Part shown: in pieces, positions 54,624 to 63,541 of the stretch | Numbering within the stretch: position 1 is the stretch's first letter | Layout: each line of letters begins with the position of its first letter | From: Actinomycetota bacterium | Lineage (GTDB): Bacteria; Actinomycetota; Actinomycetes; Actinomycetales; Dermatophilaceae | Direction of reading: 5' to 3' | Assembly: GCA_020160805.1 (NCBI GenBank) | Contig: JAIUPO010000010.1 | Coordinates: forward strand, 55,798 to 119,797 | DNA length: 64,000 bases | Made by a program: the position numbers and the translations under genes | The notes under the pieces: model-generated | What the model was told of the DNA's origin: nothing | The model's input: the letters and a program-made list of their open reading frames with translations, nothing else | The model's database searches: none

Positions 54624-55834
54624 GAGGGATTGCGCCCCACATAACTCAGGGCCGCGCCGGCGAGCATCGTGAGGCCCGCCAGGCCGGCCTTTCGGAAAAT
54701 GTCCGGCAGGTCCTTGGTGGTCACGACGGGATCCGGAGGCAGGCCATAGACCTCCGGCTCGTCGAGCAGCAAGAAGATCGAGCCGGTCCCGCCGACCCCG
54801 TCGTTCTCATTGGCGCCATAGAGCCGCGCCTCGGTATAGCCATTGCCGTGCAGGGTCGCCACCCGCTGCTCGGCACGCTCCCGCATCTCGCTGAGGTCAC
54901 CAAACTGGATTGAGGTCGTCGGGCAGGCCTGCGCACAAGCCGGCTTGGCGTCCAGACTGATCCGGTCATAGCAGAGCGTGCACTTGTTGGCGATGCCGAC
55001 CGTCTTGGCCGTGGCCGCGCCAGTCATATCCGGATCCTTGCGCTTGTCGATGACCCCGAACGGGCAGGCCGCCACGCAATAGCCGCAGCCATTGCAGACA
55101 TCGTCCTGCACCACGACGGTGCCGAATTCGGTGCGGAAGAGGGCGCCGGTCGGGCAGACATCCAGGCAGCCCGCGTGCGTGCAGTGCTTGCAAACATCGC
55201 TGGCCATCAGCCATCGGAAGTCCGGGACGCTGCCCTCGGCGAGGGCGCGCTCGGCCGCGCCTTGCGCGGCATCAAGATCGGACGGGCTGGTCGGCGGCGC
55301 AGTGGCCTCGCCGGCCGACGGGAGGGAGGCGGCCGTGCCCGGCCCGGTCAGGGGTATGCCGCTCGCTGGCGCCCGCGAAACATCCTGGGCCGTCGCATTG
55401 GGCAGCATCGGCGGCACCCCGGGCGGAGTCGCGGTGATCTCGGTCCGGACCTGCGGCATACCCAGGTCCACCAGGCGCGCCCCGCGGACGCGCGCCTCGG
55501 CGATGTGCTCGGCGGACTGCTCGACGAAGGCGACATGCCGCCAGGTGTTGGCGCCCAAACCAATGGTGTTGTCGTAGGAGTTTCCGGTCATCCCGAGACC
55601 GTCCATCGGGAGTTGGTTCCACTCCTTGCACGCCACCTCGCACGCCTTGCAGCCGATGCAGATGGAGGTGTCGGTGAAGAAGCCCTTGCGCGGCGGGGGC
55701 GCCTGCCAGCCCGCATCCTTGGCGGGGTCGGTCGGCCCGCTGAGTTGGGTATGCCAGAACTGCCCGTCCAGGGCATCTCGCCAGGCCGCGCGCCAGCCCT
55801 CCCCCCAGCGGCCCCTTCGGCTCGTGACACTCAC
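54620..55834 (-). CDS. fdhB: 4Fe-4S dicluster electron-transfer subunit of formate dehydrogenase
   Basis: 404 aa with four cysteine sets: CIGCKACEVACKEW (about 59), CKHCTHAGCLDVCPTG (about 212), CNGCGYCVAACPFG (about 245) and the CTLCYDR/ACAQACPT set (about 285-305). A Pro/Ala/Ser-rich insert fills about residues 130-195. No Tat signal is present. It wires FdhA to NrfD. GTG 55834 overlaps the fdhA stop. Confidence 0.9.
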   Translation of the reverse strand: MSVTSRRGRWGEGWRAAWRDALDGQFWHTQLSGPTDPAKDAGWQAPPPRKGFFTDTSICIGCKACEVACKEWNQLPMDGLGMTGNSYDNTIGLGANTWRHVAFVEQSAEHIAEARVRGARLVDLGMPQVRTEITATPPGVPPMLPNATAQDVSRAPASGIPLTGPGTAASLPSAGEATAPPTSPSDLDAAQGAAERALAEGSVPDFRWLMASDVCKHCTHAGCLDVCPTGALFRTEFGTVVVQDDVCNGCGYCVAACPFGVIDKRKDPDMTGAATAKTVGIANKCTLCYDRISLDAKPACAQACPTTSIQFGDLSEMRERAEQRVATLHGNGYTEARLYGANENDGVGGTGSIFLLLDEPEVYGLPPDPVVTTKDLPDIFRKAGLAGLTMLAGAALSYVGRNPS

Positions 55835-58800
55835 CGGCGCTCCTCCCGCTCGTCGTTCTCGTTCACGATGTCGTTACCGGTGACCACCGTTGCGCCAGAA
55901 CGAGATTGATAATCGGCGACCAGGCGCGTCAGGGCCTCCCCGCGGGGCCGGCGGCCGGGCTGGATGTCGACGGAACTGACCTTGCTCTCCTGGATCGACA
56001 CATTGGGATCAAGGGTGACCCCGAGCAGATCATTGGCCGAGTCGCCCGTGACGACGGCGCCGGTGCCGCCGACGCCCCAGTGATACGGCATACCGATCTG
56101 GTGGATCGTGCGACCGCCGATGATCAGCGGCGTCATCCGCTCGGTCACCAACACCCGAGCCTCGATCGCCGAACGCGGCGAGATCAGGGTGGCCCAGCCG
56201 CCATTGACCAGTCCGCGCTCCGCGGCGAGTTCCGGGGAGACCTCGCAGAAGAACTCGGGCTGCAGTTCCGAGAGATAGGGCAGCCAACGGCTCATGGCGC
56301 CCGCCGTATGGTGCTCGGTCAGGCGATAGGTCGTGGCCACGAAGGGATAGACATCGGCCCCAGGCTCGCCGAAGGACGGCGCCGTGAGGTTGTCCTTGTG
56401 CGGATAGACCAGCCGGGCGGGATTGCGTTGCTGAGGATAAAGCGGGTTGCCGATCGGGCTTTCCTGCGCCTCGTAGTGCGTCGGCAGCGGGCCATCGATC
56501 ATGCCCCTGGGGGCGAACAGCCAGCCCTTGCCGTCGGCTTGCATGATGAACGGGTCATCGCCGGCCAGCGCCTCGGGGCCGCTGGTGCCGTCGGCGGGGC
56601 GGTATGACGGGGCGGTCGTCAGCGGGAAGTCGGGGACATCATGGCCCACCCATCGGCCGGTCTGCTCGTCCCACCAGACATAGGCCTTGCGTTCGCTCCA
56701 CGGGCGGCCCTGCGGATCGGCGGACGCCCGGTTGTAGAGGATGCGCCGGTTCATCGGCCACGCCCAGCCCCAGTTCGGCGCGACCCAACTCTGCTGCGCG
56801 TCCGGCAGCTTGTTCTTGGAGGCATTGACCTCATCGGCATAGACCCCGGAGTAGATCCAGCATCCGGAGGCCGTCGACCCGTCGGCTTTCAGCGCCCCAA
56901 ATCCCGGCAGGGCCTGGCCGGCTTGCTCGCCGCTCAGATAGGTGCCATTGATCTCGCGCAGCACGGCATCGGCGTCCGGTTCGCCATGCTCGTCCTGCGG
57001 ATAGTCCCAGGTCAGGTCTAGCAACGGCCGATCACGGGGGTCGGTGGACCCCGCGAGGCGCTCGCGGATCTTTTTGCCGAGGACGTAATAGAAGGACAGA
57101 TCGGAGCGAGCATCACCGGGCGGCTCGACGGCCTTGAAATGCCACTGGAGCATCCGCTGGGTCTGGGTGAAGGTGCCATCCTTCTCCGCGTGATTGGCCG
57201 CCGGGAGGAAGAAGATCTCGGTGCCGATCTTGTCGGTCTCCAGCTCCCCGGTCGCGATCTCCGGTCCGTCTTTCCACCAGGTTGCGGACTCGATGAGATT
57301 GAAATCCCGCACGACCAGCCACTTGAGGTTCGCCATACCGAGGCGCTGCAGCCGGCCGTTCGCCGAGCCGACGGCGGGATTTTGGCCGAGGAGGAAATAG
57401 CCCTCGACGGTGCCGGCGATCATGCCGAGGACCGACTGATAGGTGTTGTGATTGCCATTCATCCGCGGCAGGTAGTCGTAGCAGAAGTCGTTCTCCGGCT
57501 GCGCCGCATCCCCCCACCAGGCCTTGAGCAGGCTCACCAGGTAGGCATCCGCGTGCGTCCAAAAGCCCTTCTGCCGAGGTGAGGAAACCGCGGATAGGAA
57601 TTGGGCGAGGGTCTCGTCCTTGCCTGCCGTAGGCATCGGCAGATAGCCGGGCAGCAGATTGAAGAGCGTGGGTATGTCGCTGGCCCCCTGGATCGAGGCG
57701 TGCCCGCGCAGGGCCATGATCCCGCCGCCCGGTCGCCCGACATTGCCCATGAGCAATTGCAGGATCGCCGCGGTGCGGATGAATTGGGCCCCGAGCGAAT
57801 GCTGGGTCCACCCCACGGCATACGCGAACATCGTGGTCCGTTCGCGGCCGCTGTTGGCGACGAGGGATTCCGAGAGATAGGCGAAGTCGGCAGCGGAGAT
57901 CCCGCAGGCCGAGGTGACCAGGTCCGGGGTGTAGCGGGCATAGTGGCGTTTCAGAATCTGCAGGACACAGCGGGGATCCTGCATCGTCGGGTCGCGCTCG
58001 ATCAAGGCGTGATCGAGCGGCGCGCCCGCGGCACCATGCGCGTGGCCGGCGGCCGATGCCGCTTTGGCCGCCCCGTGCTCCTCGGGGCCTGCCTCACCGA
58101 TGTCGTCCTCACCCGGTTTGCGGGACCTGTAGGCCCACGAGGTCAGGTCGTACTGCCCGGTTTCCGGGTCGTAGCCGGAGAAGACGCCGCTGAGATCTTC
58201 GGTGTCCTGATAGTCGTCCGAGACGATCATCGAGGCGTTGGTGTATGCCGCGACGTACTCCTCGAAGTAGCTCCCGGTGCGCAGGACCTGGTTGATGAGC
58301 GCGCCGAGCAGGATGACATCGCTGCCCGCTCGGATGGGGATGTGCTTGTCGGCGACGGCGGAGGTGCGGGTGAAACGGGGGTCGATGTGGATCACCCGGG
58401 CACCGCGAAGTTTGGCCTCGGTCACCCATTGGAAGGCGACCGGATGGCATTCGGCCATATTGGAGCCTTGGATGATGAGGCAGTCCGTGTTCGCGATGTC
58501 TTGGACGAACTGCGTGGCGCCGCCGCGCCCGAACGAGGCTCCCAAACTGGGAACCGTGGAACTGTGTCAAATGCGAGCTTGGTTCTCGACCTGAATGGCT
58601 CCCATGGCGGTGTAGAGCTTCTTCATCAGGTAGTTCTCTTCATTGTCCAGCGCCGCGCCGCCGAGGCTGGCGATGCCCATCGTGCGGCGCAGGAACTGCC
58701 CGTTCTCGTCCTTGTCCTGCCAGGTGCGGCGGCGGGTCTCGATCACGCGGTCGGCGATCATGTCGGTCGCCTCCTCGAGACCGAGCGGCGACCAGTCGGT

Positions 58801-59136
58801 GGCGTATGGCGCGCGGTAGAGGACGGTGGTCTGGCGGGTCGGGCTGTTGACGAGTTGCTCGCTGGCGCTGCCCTTGGGGCACAAGCGGCCTCGGCTGACC
58901 GGGCTGTCGGGGTCGCCCTCGATCTGGACGACCTTGCCGTCCTTGACGAAGATGTTCTGACCGCAGCCGACGGCGCAATAGGGGCAGACGGATTTCACGA
59001 CCTTGTCGGCGGTGGCGGTGCGGGCGAGCTTGTCCCGGGTCTTTTTGCTGACGACCGCCTGGCCGCGCCCGAGGTAGTCGCCGGTCGCCAGTTGTCGCAG
59101 TGCGGGCCAGCCCAGGAAGGCCGCACGATCCGTCAT
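55831..59136 (-). CDS. fdhA: Selenocysteine-containing formate dehydrogenase catalytic subunit
   Basis: 1101 residues when the in-frame TGA at 58567-58569 is read as Sec190. The codon context is NQARI-U-HSSTVPSLGASFGRGG, the conserved formate dehydrogenase active-site neighbourhood. Cys51, 54, 58 and 86 hold an N-terminal 4Fe-4S cluster, followed by molybdopterin domains and a C-terminal MopB domain. Both flanking segments share one frame and a hairpin follows the TGA, so this is recoding and not a broken gene. No Tat signal is visible, which suggests a cytoplasmic active site. AGGAGG lies just before ATG 59136. It is first of the overlapping operon fdhA-fdhB-nrfD. Confidence 0.93.
58537..58569 (-). 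promoter_or_regulatory. bSECIS-like hairpin directly after the Sec UGA codon
   Basis: Eleven bases after the UGA, the mRNA reads GGUUCCCA (58548-58555), loop GUU (58545-58547), UGGGAGCC (58537-58544). This is an 8-bp stem with one U-G pair. Spacing and the GGUU start match the E. coli fdhF SECIS as I remember it. SelB would bind here. Confidence 0.8.
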
Positions 59137-59196
59137 CGCTTCCTCCTCGACCTGCCTCGTCCGGGTGTACTCGCCGGTCTTCCCGACCCTAATGCC

Positions 59197-60537
59197 TCAC
59201 GCGGTGGACCAGCGGCGGAAGCCACGCCGGAGGTCGAAGCGCACCGGCGCGGACAGGGCTTCGTTGACAGGAGCCTTGGCGAGTTCGTTCGCGATCGTTC
59301 GAATCCTGTTGCGCGCCGGTGATTTCGGGGCCACATCGTGCAAGAGTCTTCCGGCAAGAAGGGAGCGGTCGAGGGCGGCGCGGTCGTCCGGGACGATGTG
59401 GTCGACGCGAACGGAGGCGAAGCGTTCCAGTGTTTCGGCGACGGCTCGCTCGGGCGACATACCCGCGACGGAGGATCGCACCCGGTTGACGATGACGGTG
59501 GGCGCGGTGCCCACGGCCGCTTCCAGGTCGGCGAGCGCGCGGACGAGACGCTGCAGGCCGACCGGATCACCGGAGCCGACCGCGATGATGTCATCAGCGG
59601 CAGTCAGGGCGGTCAACGTGGCGGCATTGCGCCGGGGCGCCCGGGTGTCGTAGCTGAGATCCTCGTCATCCTCGAGGCAAAAGCCGCAGTCGATCACGGT
59701 GATGTCGACCAGCGAGCGGGCGAGCGTGAGGGTGTGCGAGAGCGAATCCGCGCGGACCTCGGGCCAGCGCGCGGCGCTGGGCAGGCCGGTCAGCACCCGG
59801 AATCCAGGATCGACCGTTGGTGCCAGTCGGGCCAGCACGGGCAGATCGAGCGTGCCCAGTTCAGCGGCGCGGGCGGCCGCGGCGATTCCAGGAGCCTCAT
59901 CCAGCAGACCCAGATGCTGACCGACGGAGGCGGCATAGGTGTCGGCGTCGATCAGGAGCACGGTGTGGCCCTGCAAGGTCAACTCGGCCGCCAGATTCGT
60001 GGCGATCGTGGTGCGCCCGGGGGAACCCGTGGGACCCCAGGTCGCGACGATGCGGCCGCTGCCGACATTCACGCCCTCACCGTTGTCGTCTGCGACGTCA
60101 GCGGGTGTGGCCAGCGCCAACTCGGCCTCGCGCGGGTCCAAACCCGCTTCCAAGGCGGCCCAGCCGGCCTCCGGGTCGGCAGGCACGGCGGGGCGAGCCT
60201 GGGCGCGAAGGGCTCGGTCAAGTTCCTCGGTGGTGCAGTCAGCGGCGACGATCTGCGCGATACCGAACTGGCGCAGCCGCCGCTCGTCGTGCTCCGTGAC
60301 GCTCAGGCCAACAATCTGAACCCCGTCGGCGCGCACTTGCGCGAGGGCGTCACGGTCCAGGCCCCGCAGGCTCGCCGACACGATGGCGACATCCGCGAGC
60401 CCGGCAGCGCTGGCCGCCACCAGATCCGCCAGATCGGGGCACCGGCGCACCAAGTCGACATCGCGCAGGCCCCCAAGTCGAGCGACGAGCGAGGACTCTT
60501 GCTCTGGTTCGAGCGCGGTCAGGATGCGGGACTTCAC
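59197..60537 (-). CDS. CpaE/Ssd-like ParA-family ATPase with atypical P-loop
   Basis: 446 aa. The N-terminal 120 residues resemble a degenerate receiver domain, and the rest is a MinD/ParA fold with LLIDADTYAASVGQHLGL. The P-loop reads GPTGSPGRTT (about 164), with Arg where Lys is normal. CpaE-like proteins localise Tad/Flp pilus machinery, but no other tad genes are present. The start overlaps the SAF-domain gene stop (ATGA), so the two proteins are made together. Confidence 0.78.
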   Translation of the reverse strand: MKSRILTALEPEQESSLVARLGGLRDVDLVRRCPDLADLVAASAAGLADVAIVSASLRGLDRDALAQVRADGVQIVGLSVTEHDERRLRQFGIAQIVAADCTTEELDRALRAQARPAVPADPEAGWAALEAGLDPREAELALATPADVADDNGEGVNVGSGRIVATWGPTGSPGRTTIATNLAAELTLQGHTVLLIDADTYAASVGQHLGLLDEAPGIAAAARAAELGTLDLPVLARLAPTVDPGFRVLTGLPSAARWPEVRADSLSHTLTLARSLVDITVIDCGFCLEDDEDLSYDTRAPRRNAATLTALTAADDIIAVGSGDPVGLQRLVRALADLEAAVGTAPTVIVNRVRSSVAGMSPERAVAETLERFASVRVDHIVPDDRAALDRSLLAGRLLHDVAPKSPARNRIRTIANELAKAPVNEALSAPVRFDLRRGFRRWSTA

Positions 60538-61196
60538 GAGACCTCCCGCTGGGCCGATCCGGGGACCGGAACGAGCGTGAACTTTGCGCCTGAGTCCACG
60601 AGCCCGATGACCGTCCCGACGTTCTCGCGCGGGACCAGCACCTGAACCGCGCTGCGGCCGGACCCGCCGCCGAAGCCTGAGCCGTCACTGAGCCGGGCCA
60701 CCGCGACCCGCTCGAGCACCCGCTCCGGCCCCTTCCACGCGTCGCGCCCGGCGGCTAGGTCGGGCGTATTGGCATAGACATCGACGGTCGATCCAATGAC
60801 CAAAGCACCGGCAGAGGCTTGATCGACCGCGATGGACAAGGGCGAGACCCGCACCTGAGACCCCGTGCCGACCGAGGCCTTGGGCACCAACTCCCCCGCG
60901 CGAATATCGCTGAGGACATAGCCATCGCTCGGCAGGCCACCATCGACCGAGAGATATCCCGAGGCGAGGTCCGAGAGCTGGACCTCGACCCGCACAAGCT
61001 TCTCCGAAGTCAACTGCTCCCCGGGCACCAACGCCTCGCGGGCGGCATACATCGTGGTGCGACTGTCCGCGGCCCGCAGGCCCATGGCGCCAAGGGCCGT
61101 GGCGAGCAGCACAAGCGCGATCCCGACGAGCAAACGGGTGTCTCGCCAACTCGGTCGCCGCAAGCGGGCGGCGGCGGGCGCAGGCAATGACGTCAT
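60534..61196 (-). CDS. SAF-domain (CpaB/RcpC-like) membrane protein
   Basis: 220 aa from ATG 61196, with GGGGGA upstream. One N-terminal helix (LLVGIALVLLATALGAMGL, about 23-41) is followed by a SAF-like domain (YAAREALVPGEQLTSEKL) in the extracytoplasmic part. It resembles CpaB/RcpC pilus assembly proteins. It is co-transcribed with the CpaE-like gene. Confidence 0.75.
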   Translation of the reverse strand: MTSLPAPAAARLRRPSWRDTRLLVGIALVLLATALGAMGLRAADSRTTMYAAREALVPGEQLTSEKLVRVEVQLSDLASGYLSVDGGLPSDGYVLSDIRAGELVPKASVGTGSQVRVSPLSIAVDQASAGALVIGSTVDVYANTPDLAAGRDAWKGPERVLERVAVARLSDGSGFGGGSGRSAVQVLVPRENVGTVIGLVDSGAKFTLVPVPGSAQREVS

Positions 61197-61329
61197 CGAT
61201 CCCCCAGAGTGAAACGGCAGTGGTCTGGAGCACAGCATTACCCAGAGCGCTGGGATCGGCATCTCGAACGCCGGGCACCTGTGGACAACCTGCCGTGGCG
61301 AGCGGTGGCCCGTGCGGCACAATCGGGGC

Positions 61330-61548
61330 ATGCCGAAGCGCTTCATCTCCTTGACGGAGTTGGCCGAGATCCTCGATATCTCGGCAGCGCAGGCCTATGC
61401 CTTGGTGCGTTCTGGTGATCTACCGGCGATCAAAATCGGTGGGCGTGGGCAGTGGCGGGTCGAGACGAGTGTGCTCGAGGACTACATCGCCAGGATGTAT
61501 GCCGAGACAGCCGATTTCGTTCGCGCCCAGGCGACTTCGCGGGACTGA
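61330..61548 (+). CDS. Small excisionase/BldC-like helix-turn-helix protein
   Basis: 72 aa from ATG 61330. SLTELAEILDISAAQAYALVRSG is a MerR/excisionase-type winged HTH, followed by the wing LPAIKIGGRGQWRV and a helical tail. It has no effector domain. It is divergent from the SAF-domain gene across 133 bp and could regulate it. GTG 61312 would add six residues and is less likely. Confidence 0.82.
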   Translation: MPKRFISLTELAEILDISAAQAYALVRSGDLPAIKIGGRGQWRVETSVLEDYIARMYAETADFVRAQATSRD

Positions 61549-61565
61549 ACGCCGCGTCGAGTGGG

Positions 61566-62117
61566 CTACTGGCTGTGGACGCAGGCGATGGCGGCGAAGG
61601 GGATCGTGCGGAGCGAGCGGATGTTCCCTGGACGCCGGGCTTCATCGCGGGGGTGTTCGGCCAGGTCGAGGAAGTCCGCGCCCACGACATCGATCGTGCC
61701 CTCGCTGGACCCGCCGCCGGTGTCGAGGACTTGCACTCGGGCGCGGTCGCGGCTGATTTCGCGCAGCGCGTAACCAAGACCGAAGCGGCGGCCAATGCCC
61801 TCCGGTGCGCTGCGTGGGGCCAGGCCTGCCACGGTGACGATTGAGGCCAGCGGGACGAGGGCCGCCCGCCCGGGTGCGGGGCTGATGACGAGCCAATCCG
61901 CGCCCGCGTCCGCGAGCCGTCCGTGGACGCGGATGCCGGCTTGGAGGCGGACATCGACCGGCTCGCCGAGATGGGCAGCGAACCGGCCGATCAGCGTCAC
62001 CTTGGCTCGCTCGGTCCGGGTCCGGTCAGCGATTTCAAGATCGCGTTCCCGGCGCTCCTGCGCCGCCAAGGCAGCGTCGAGATCAGCAAAGAGTCGTTCC
62101 CAGCGCCCCGCCTCCAT
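61566..62117 (-). CDS. Conserved actinobacterial protein of unknown function
   Basis: 183 aa from ATG 62117. A charged N-terminal helix (residues 1-45, MEAGRWERLFADLDAALAAQ) is followed by a small beta-rich domain (about 55-105, with VDVRLQAGIRVHG and WLVISP). The C-terminus has RTIPFAAIACVHSQ. The frame is open 48 bp further upstream, but that start has no support. I cannot assign a family or function. It converges with the HTH gene, leaving 17 bp. Confidence 0.65.
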   Translation of the reverse strand: MEAGRWERLFADLDAALAAQERRERDLEIADRTRTERAKVTLIGRFAAHLGEPVDVRLQAGIRVHGRLADAGADWLVISPAPGRAALVPLASIVTVAGLAPRSAPEGIGRRFGLGYALREISRDRARVQVLDTGGGSSEGTIDVVGADFLDLAEHPRDEARRPGNIRSLRTIPFAAIACVHSQ

Positions 62118-62233
62118 GGTGTCCAGCGTAGTGACGCCACGGCCGAGGCTTATCGGGTCATCCACAGCTCTCGACCCTCTGGATGGTGAACATCCACAGG
62201 CGGCGGGGCTTCCGGTTGCGAAGGGTGACTAGA

Positions 62234-62263
62234 TGCACCAAACTGCATCAAACGACATCTAAC
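62234..62263. repeat. Three tandem decamers upstream of the LysM-like gene
   Basis: TGCACCAAAC (62234-62243), TGCATCAAAC (62244-62253) and GACATCTAAC (62254-62263) repeat head to tail at a 10-bp period, ending 19 bp before the gene start at 62283. GATGCA and TGCATC within it also form a 6-bp inverted repeat. It may be a binding array for a protein that reads one helical turn per repeat. Confidence 0.55.
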
Positions 62264-62282
62264 GCAGCGGATTGGGGTTGGC

Positions 62283-62987
62283 ATGAAGGGACGGATGCAG
62301 CCGGGGCCGGCCCGGGTGGTGGCGTCGCTGGGACTGCTGTGGCTCGCCGATGCTCTTGTCCTGCTGCTGTGCGCCGCCGCGGCCGTCGACACGGTGCGAC
62401 TGTTGCGGGATCCGTCGGGTGACCCCGAGTCCCTCGTCGGCAGCCTGCTGCTGACCGTGGGATTGGTGGGCTTGCTGCTCGCGGGGATCGAAGTGACGCG
62501 GGCGGCGCTGGCGGCCACGACCCTGCGGCATACGCATCGGACGCGGGCGCCGTGGGCGGTGCGCATCGCGGCACTGCTCGTGGGCGCCGGGGGCAGCGCG
62601 GCGCAAGCTGCACCGGCGCTCAGCGCGACCGTGATCACGGCGCCCGCGAACCCGGGTGCGGCCACCGGTGGCGCCAGCCTCGAAAGCACCTCGGCGGTGC
62701 CGCGGGTGGCACCCGATCCGCGCTGGCCAGCCAGTGAACCGTCGACCACGAGCCAGGCCCAGATCCGGCTGCTCGGCAGCGGCAGCGAAAGTGATCAGGA
62801 GGTGGTGGTGCGCCGCGGTGAGTGCCTGTGGGACATCGTCGCGCGCTCGCTGGGGCCGCGCGCTTCGCAAGCCGAGATCGCCGCTGAGTGGCCGCGGTGG
62901 TATGCCGCCAACCGCGCCCGCATCGGCGCCGACCCAGGCCTCATCCACCCCGGTTTGCGGCTGATGATCCCGAAGGAGCGTCCATGA
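62283..62987 (+). CDS. LysM-domain-like membrane protein
   Basis: 234 aa with three hydrophobic segments (about 12-38, 55-80 and 92-112), a Ser/Thr/Ala/Pro-rich spacer and a C-terminal LysM-like module (VVVRRGECLWDIVARSLG ... HPGLRLMIP). It is a membrane-held peptidoglycan-binding protein by inference. ATG 62283 follows GGGG. It overlaps the next gene by 4 bp (ATGA). Confidence 0.78.
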   Translation: MKGRMQPGPARVVASLGLLWLADALVLLLCAAAAVDTVRLLRDPSGDPESLVGSLLLTVGLVGLLLAGIEVTRAALAATTLRHTHRTRAPWAVRIAALLVGAGGSAAQAAPALSATVITAPANPGAATGGASLESTSAVPRVAPDPRWPASEPSTTSQAQIRLLGSGSESDQEVVVRRGECLWDIVARSLGPRASQAEIAAEWPRWYAANRARIGADPGLIHPGLRLMIPKERP

Positions 62988-63541
62988 CCAGCACGACCGT
63001 CCGCACGACCACCCTGCCGCCGATCCGCATCCTGCCTATCCCAGAGCATCGGCCGCCCTATCTCGACCCGGACATTCCCTGGAATGAGTTCGAGATCGAA
63101 GCCCAACGCGCGGCGCTGTACGTCCAGGACGCGCTCGCCTTCGAGTTCATGCCCCGGCGCAGCGACGCCGAATATGACACTCCTGCAACGGACTTGCCCG
63201 ATCCCGAGCCGTGGCTGCGCGCGGGTTGCCAGGCGGTTCTGGAGGTCATGGCGGGCCTGCGCCCACCGGCCCAGGTAGTCCGCTCCTGCTCCCCTGACGT
63301 CTATCTTGCCGTTGCCCGCCGGTATGCCAGTGCCCGCCGCCGCGCCGCTGCCCAGCCCACCCAGCCGGGCGTCGACCGAATCCGCCGACCCAATGTCGTG
63401 CGTATCCGCGTCACCCGTCCCGACCCCGCGGTCGTCGAGGCCGTCGTGCTCTTGAACGTCGGCCCCCGTGTCCGGGCCATGGCCATCCGTGCCGATGCCG
63501 CCAGCACCGGCTGGCGCATCACCGCCCTCGAACTCGGCTGA
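62984..63541 (+). CDS. Rv3235-family protein
   Basis: 185 aa from ATG 62984, with AAGGAG upstream. PWLRAGCQAVLEVMAGLRPPAQVVRSCSPDVY matches in pattern (given here as separate landmarks WLR, VLEVMAGLRP and VVRSC) the Rv3235 family usually encoded near secA in actinobacteria. The C-terminal beta strands run from RIRVTRPDP to the end. The function is unknown. It is coupled to the LysM-like gene. Confidence 0.78.
   Translation: MTSTTVRTTTLPPIRILPIPEHRPPYLDPDIPWNEFEIEAQRAALYVQDALAFEFMPRRSDAEYDTPATDLPDPEPWLRAGCQAVLEVMAGLRPPAQVVRSCSPDVYLAVARRYASARRRAAAQPTQPGVDRIRRPNVVRIRVTRPDPAVVEAVVLLNVGPRVRAMAIRADAASTGWRITALELG

Noticed and set aside
55831..59136. Two separate genes or a nonsense-mutated fdhA pseudogene
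   Set aside because: The interrupting codon is TGA in the exact Sec position, both parts are in one frame, a hairpin follows, and selABCD lie next to it.
62231..62263. Simple inverted-repeat operator GATGCA/TGCATC
   Set aside because: The inverted repeat is a by-product of the stronger 10-bp direct periodicity.
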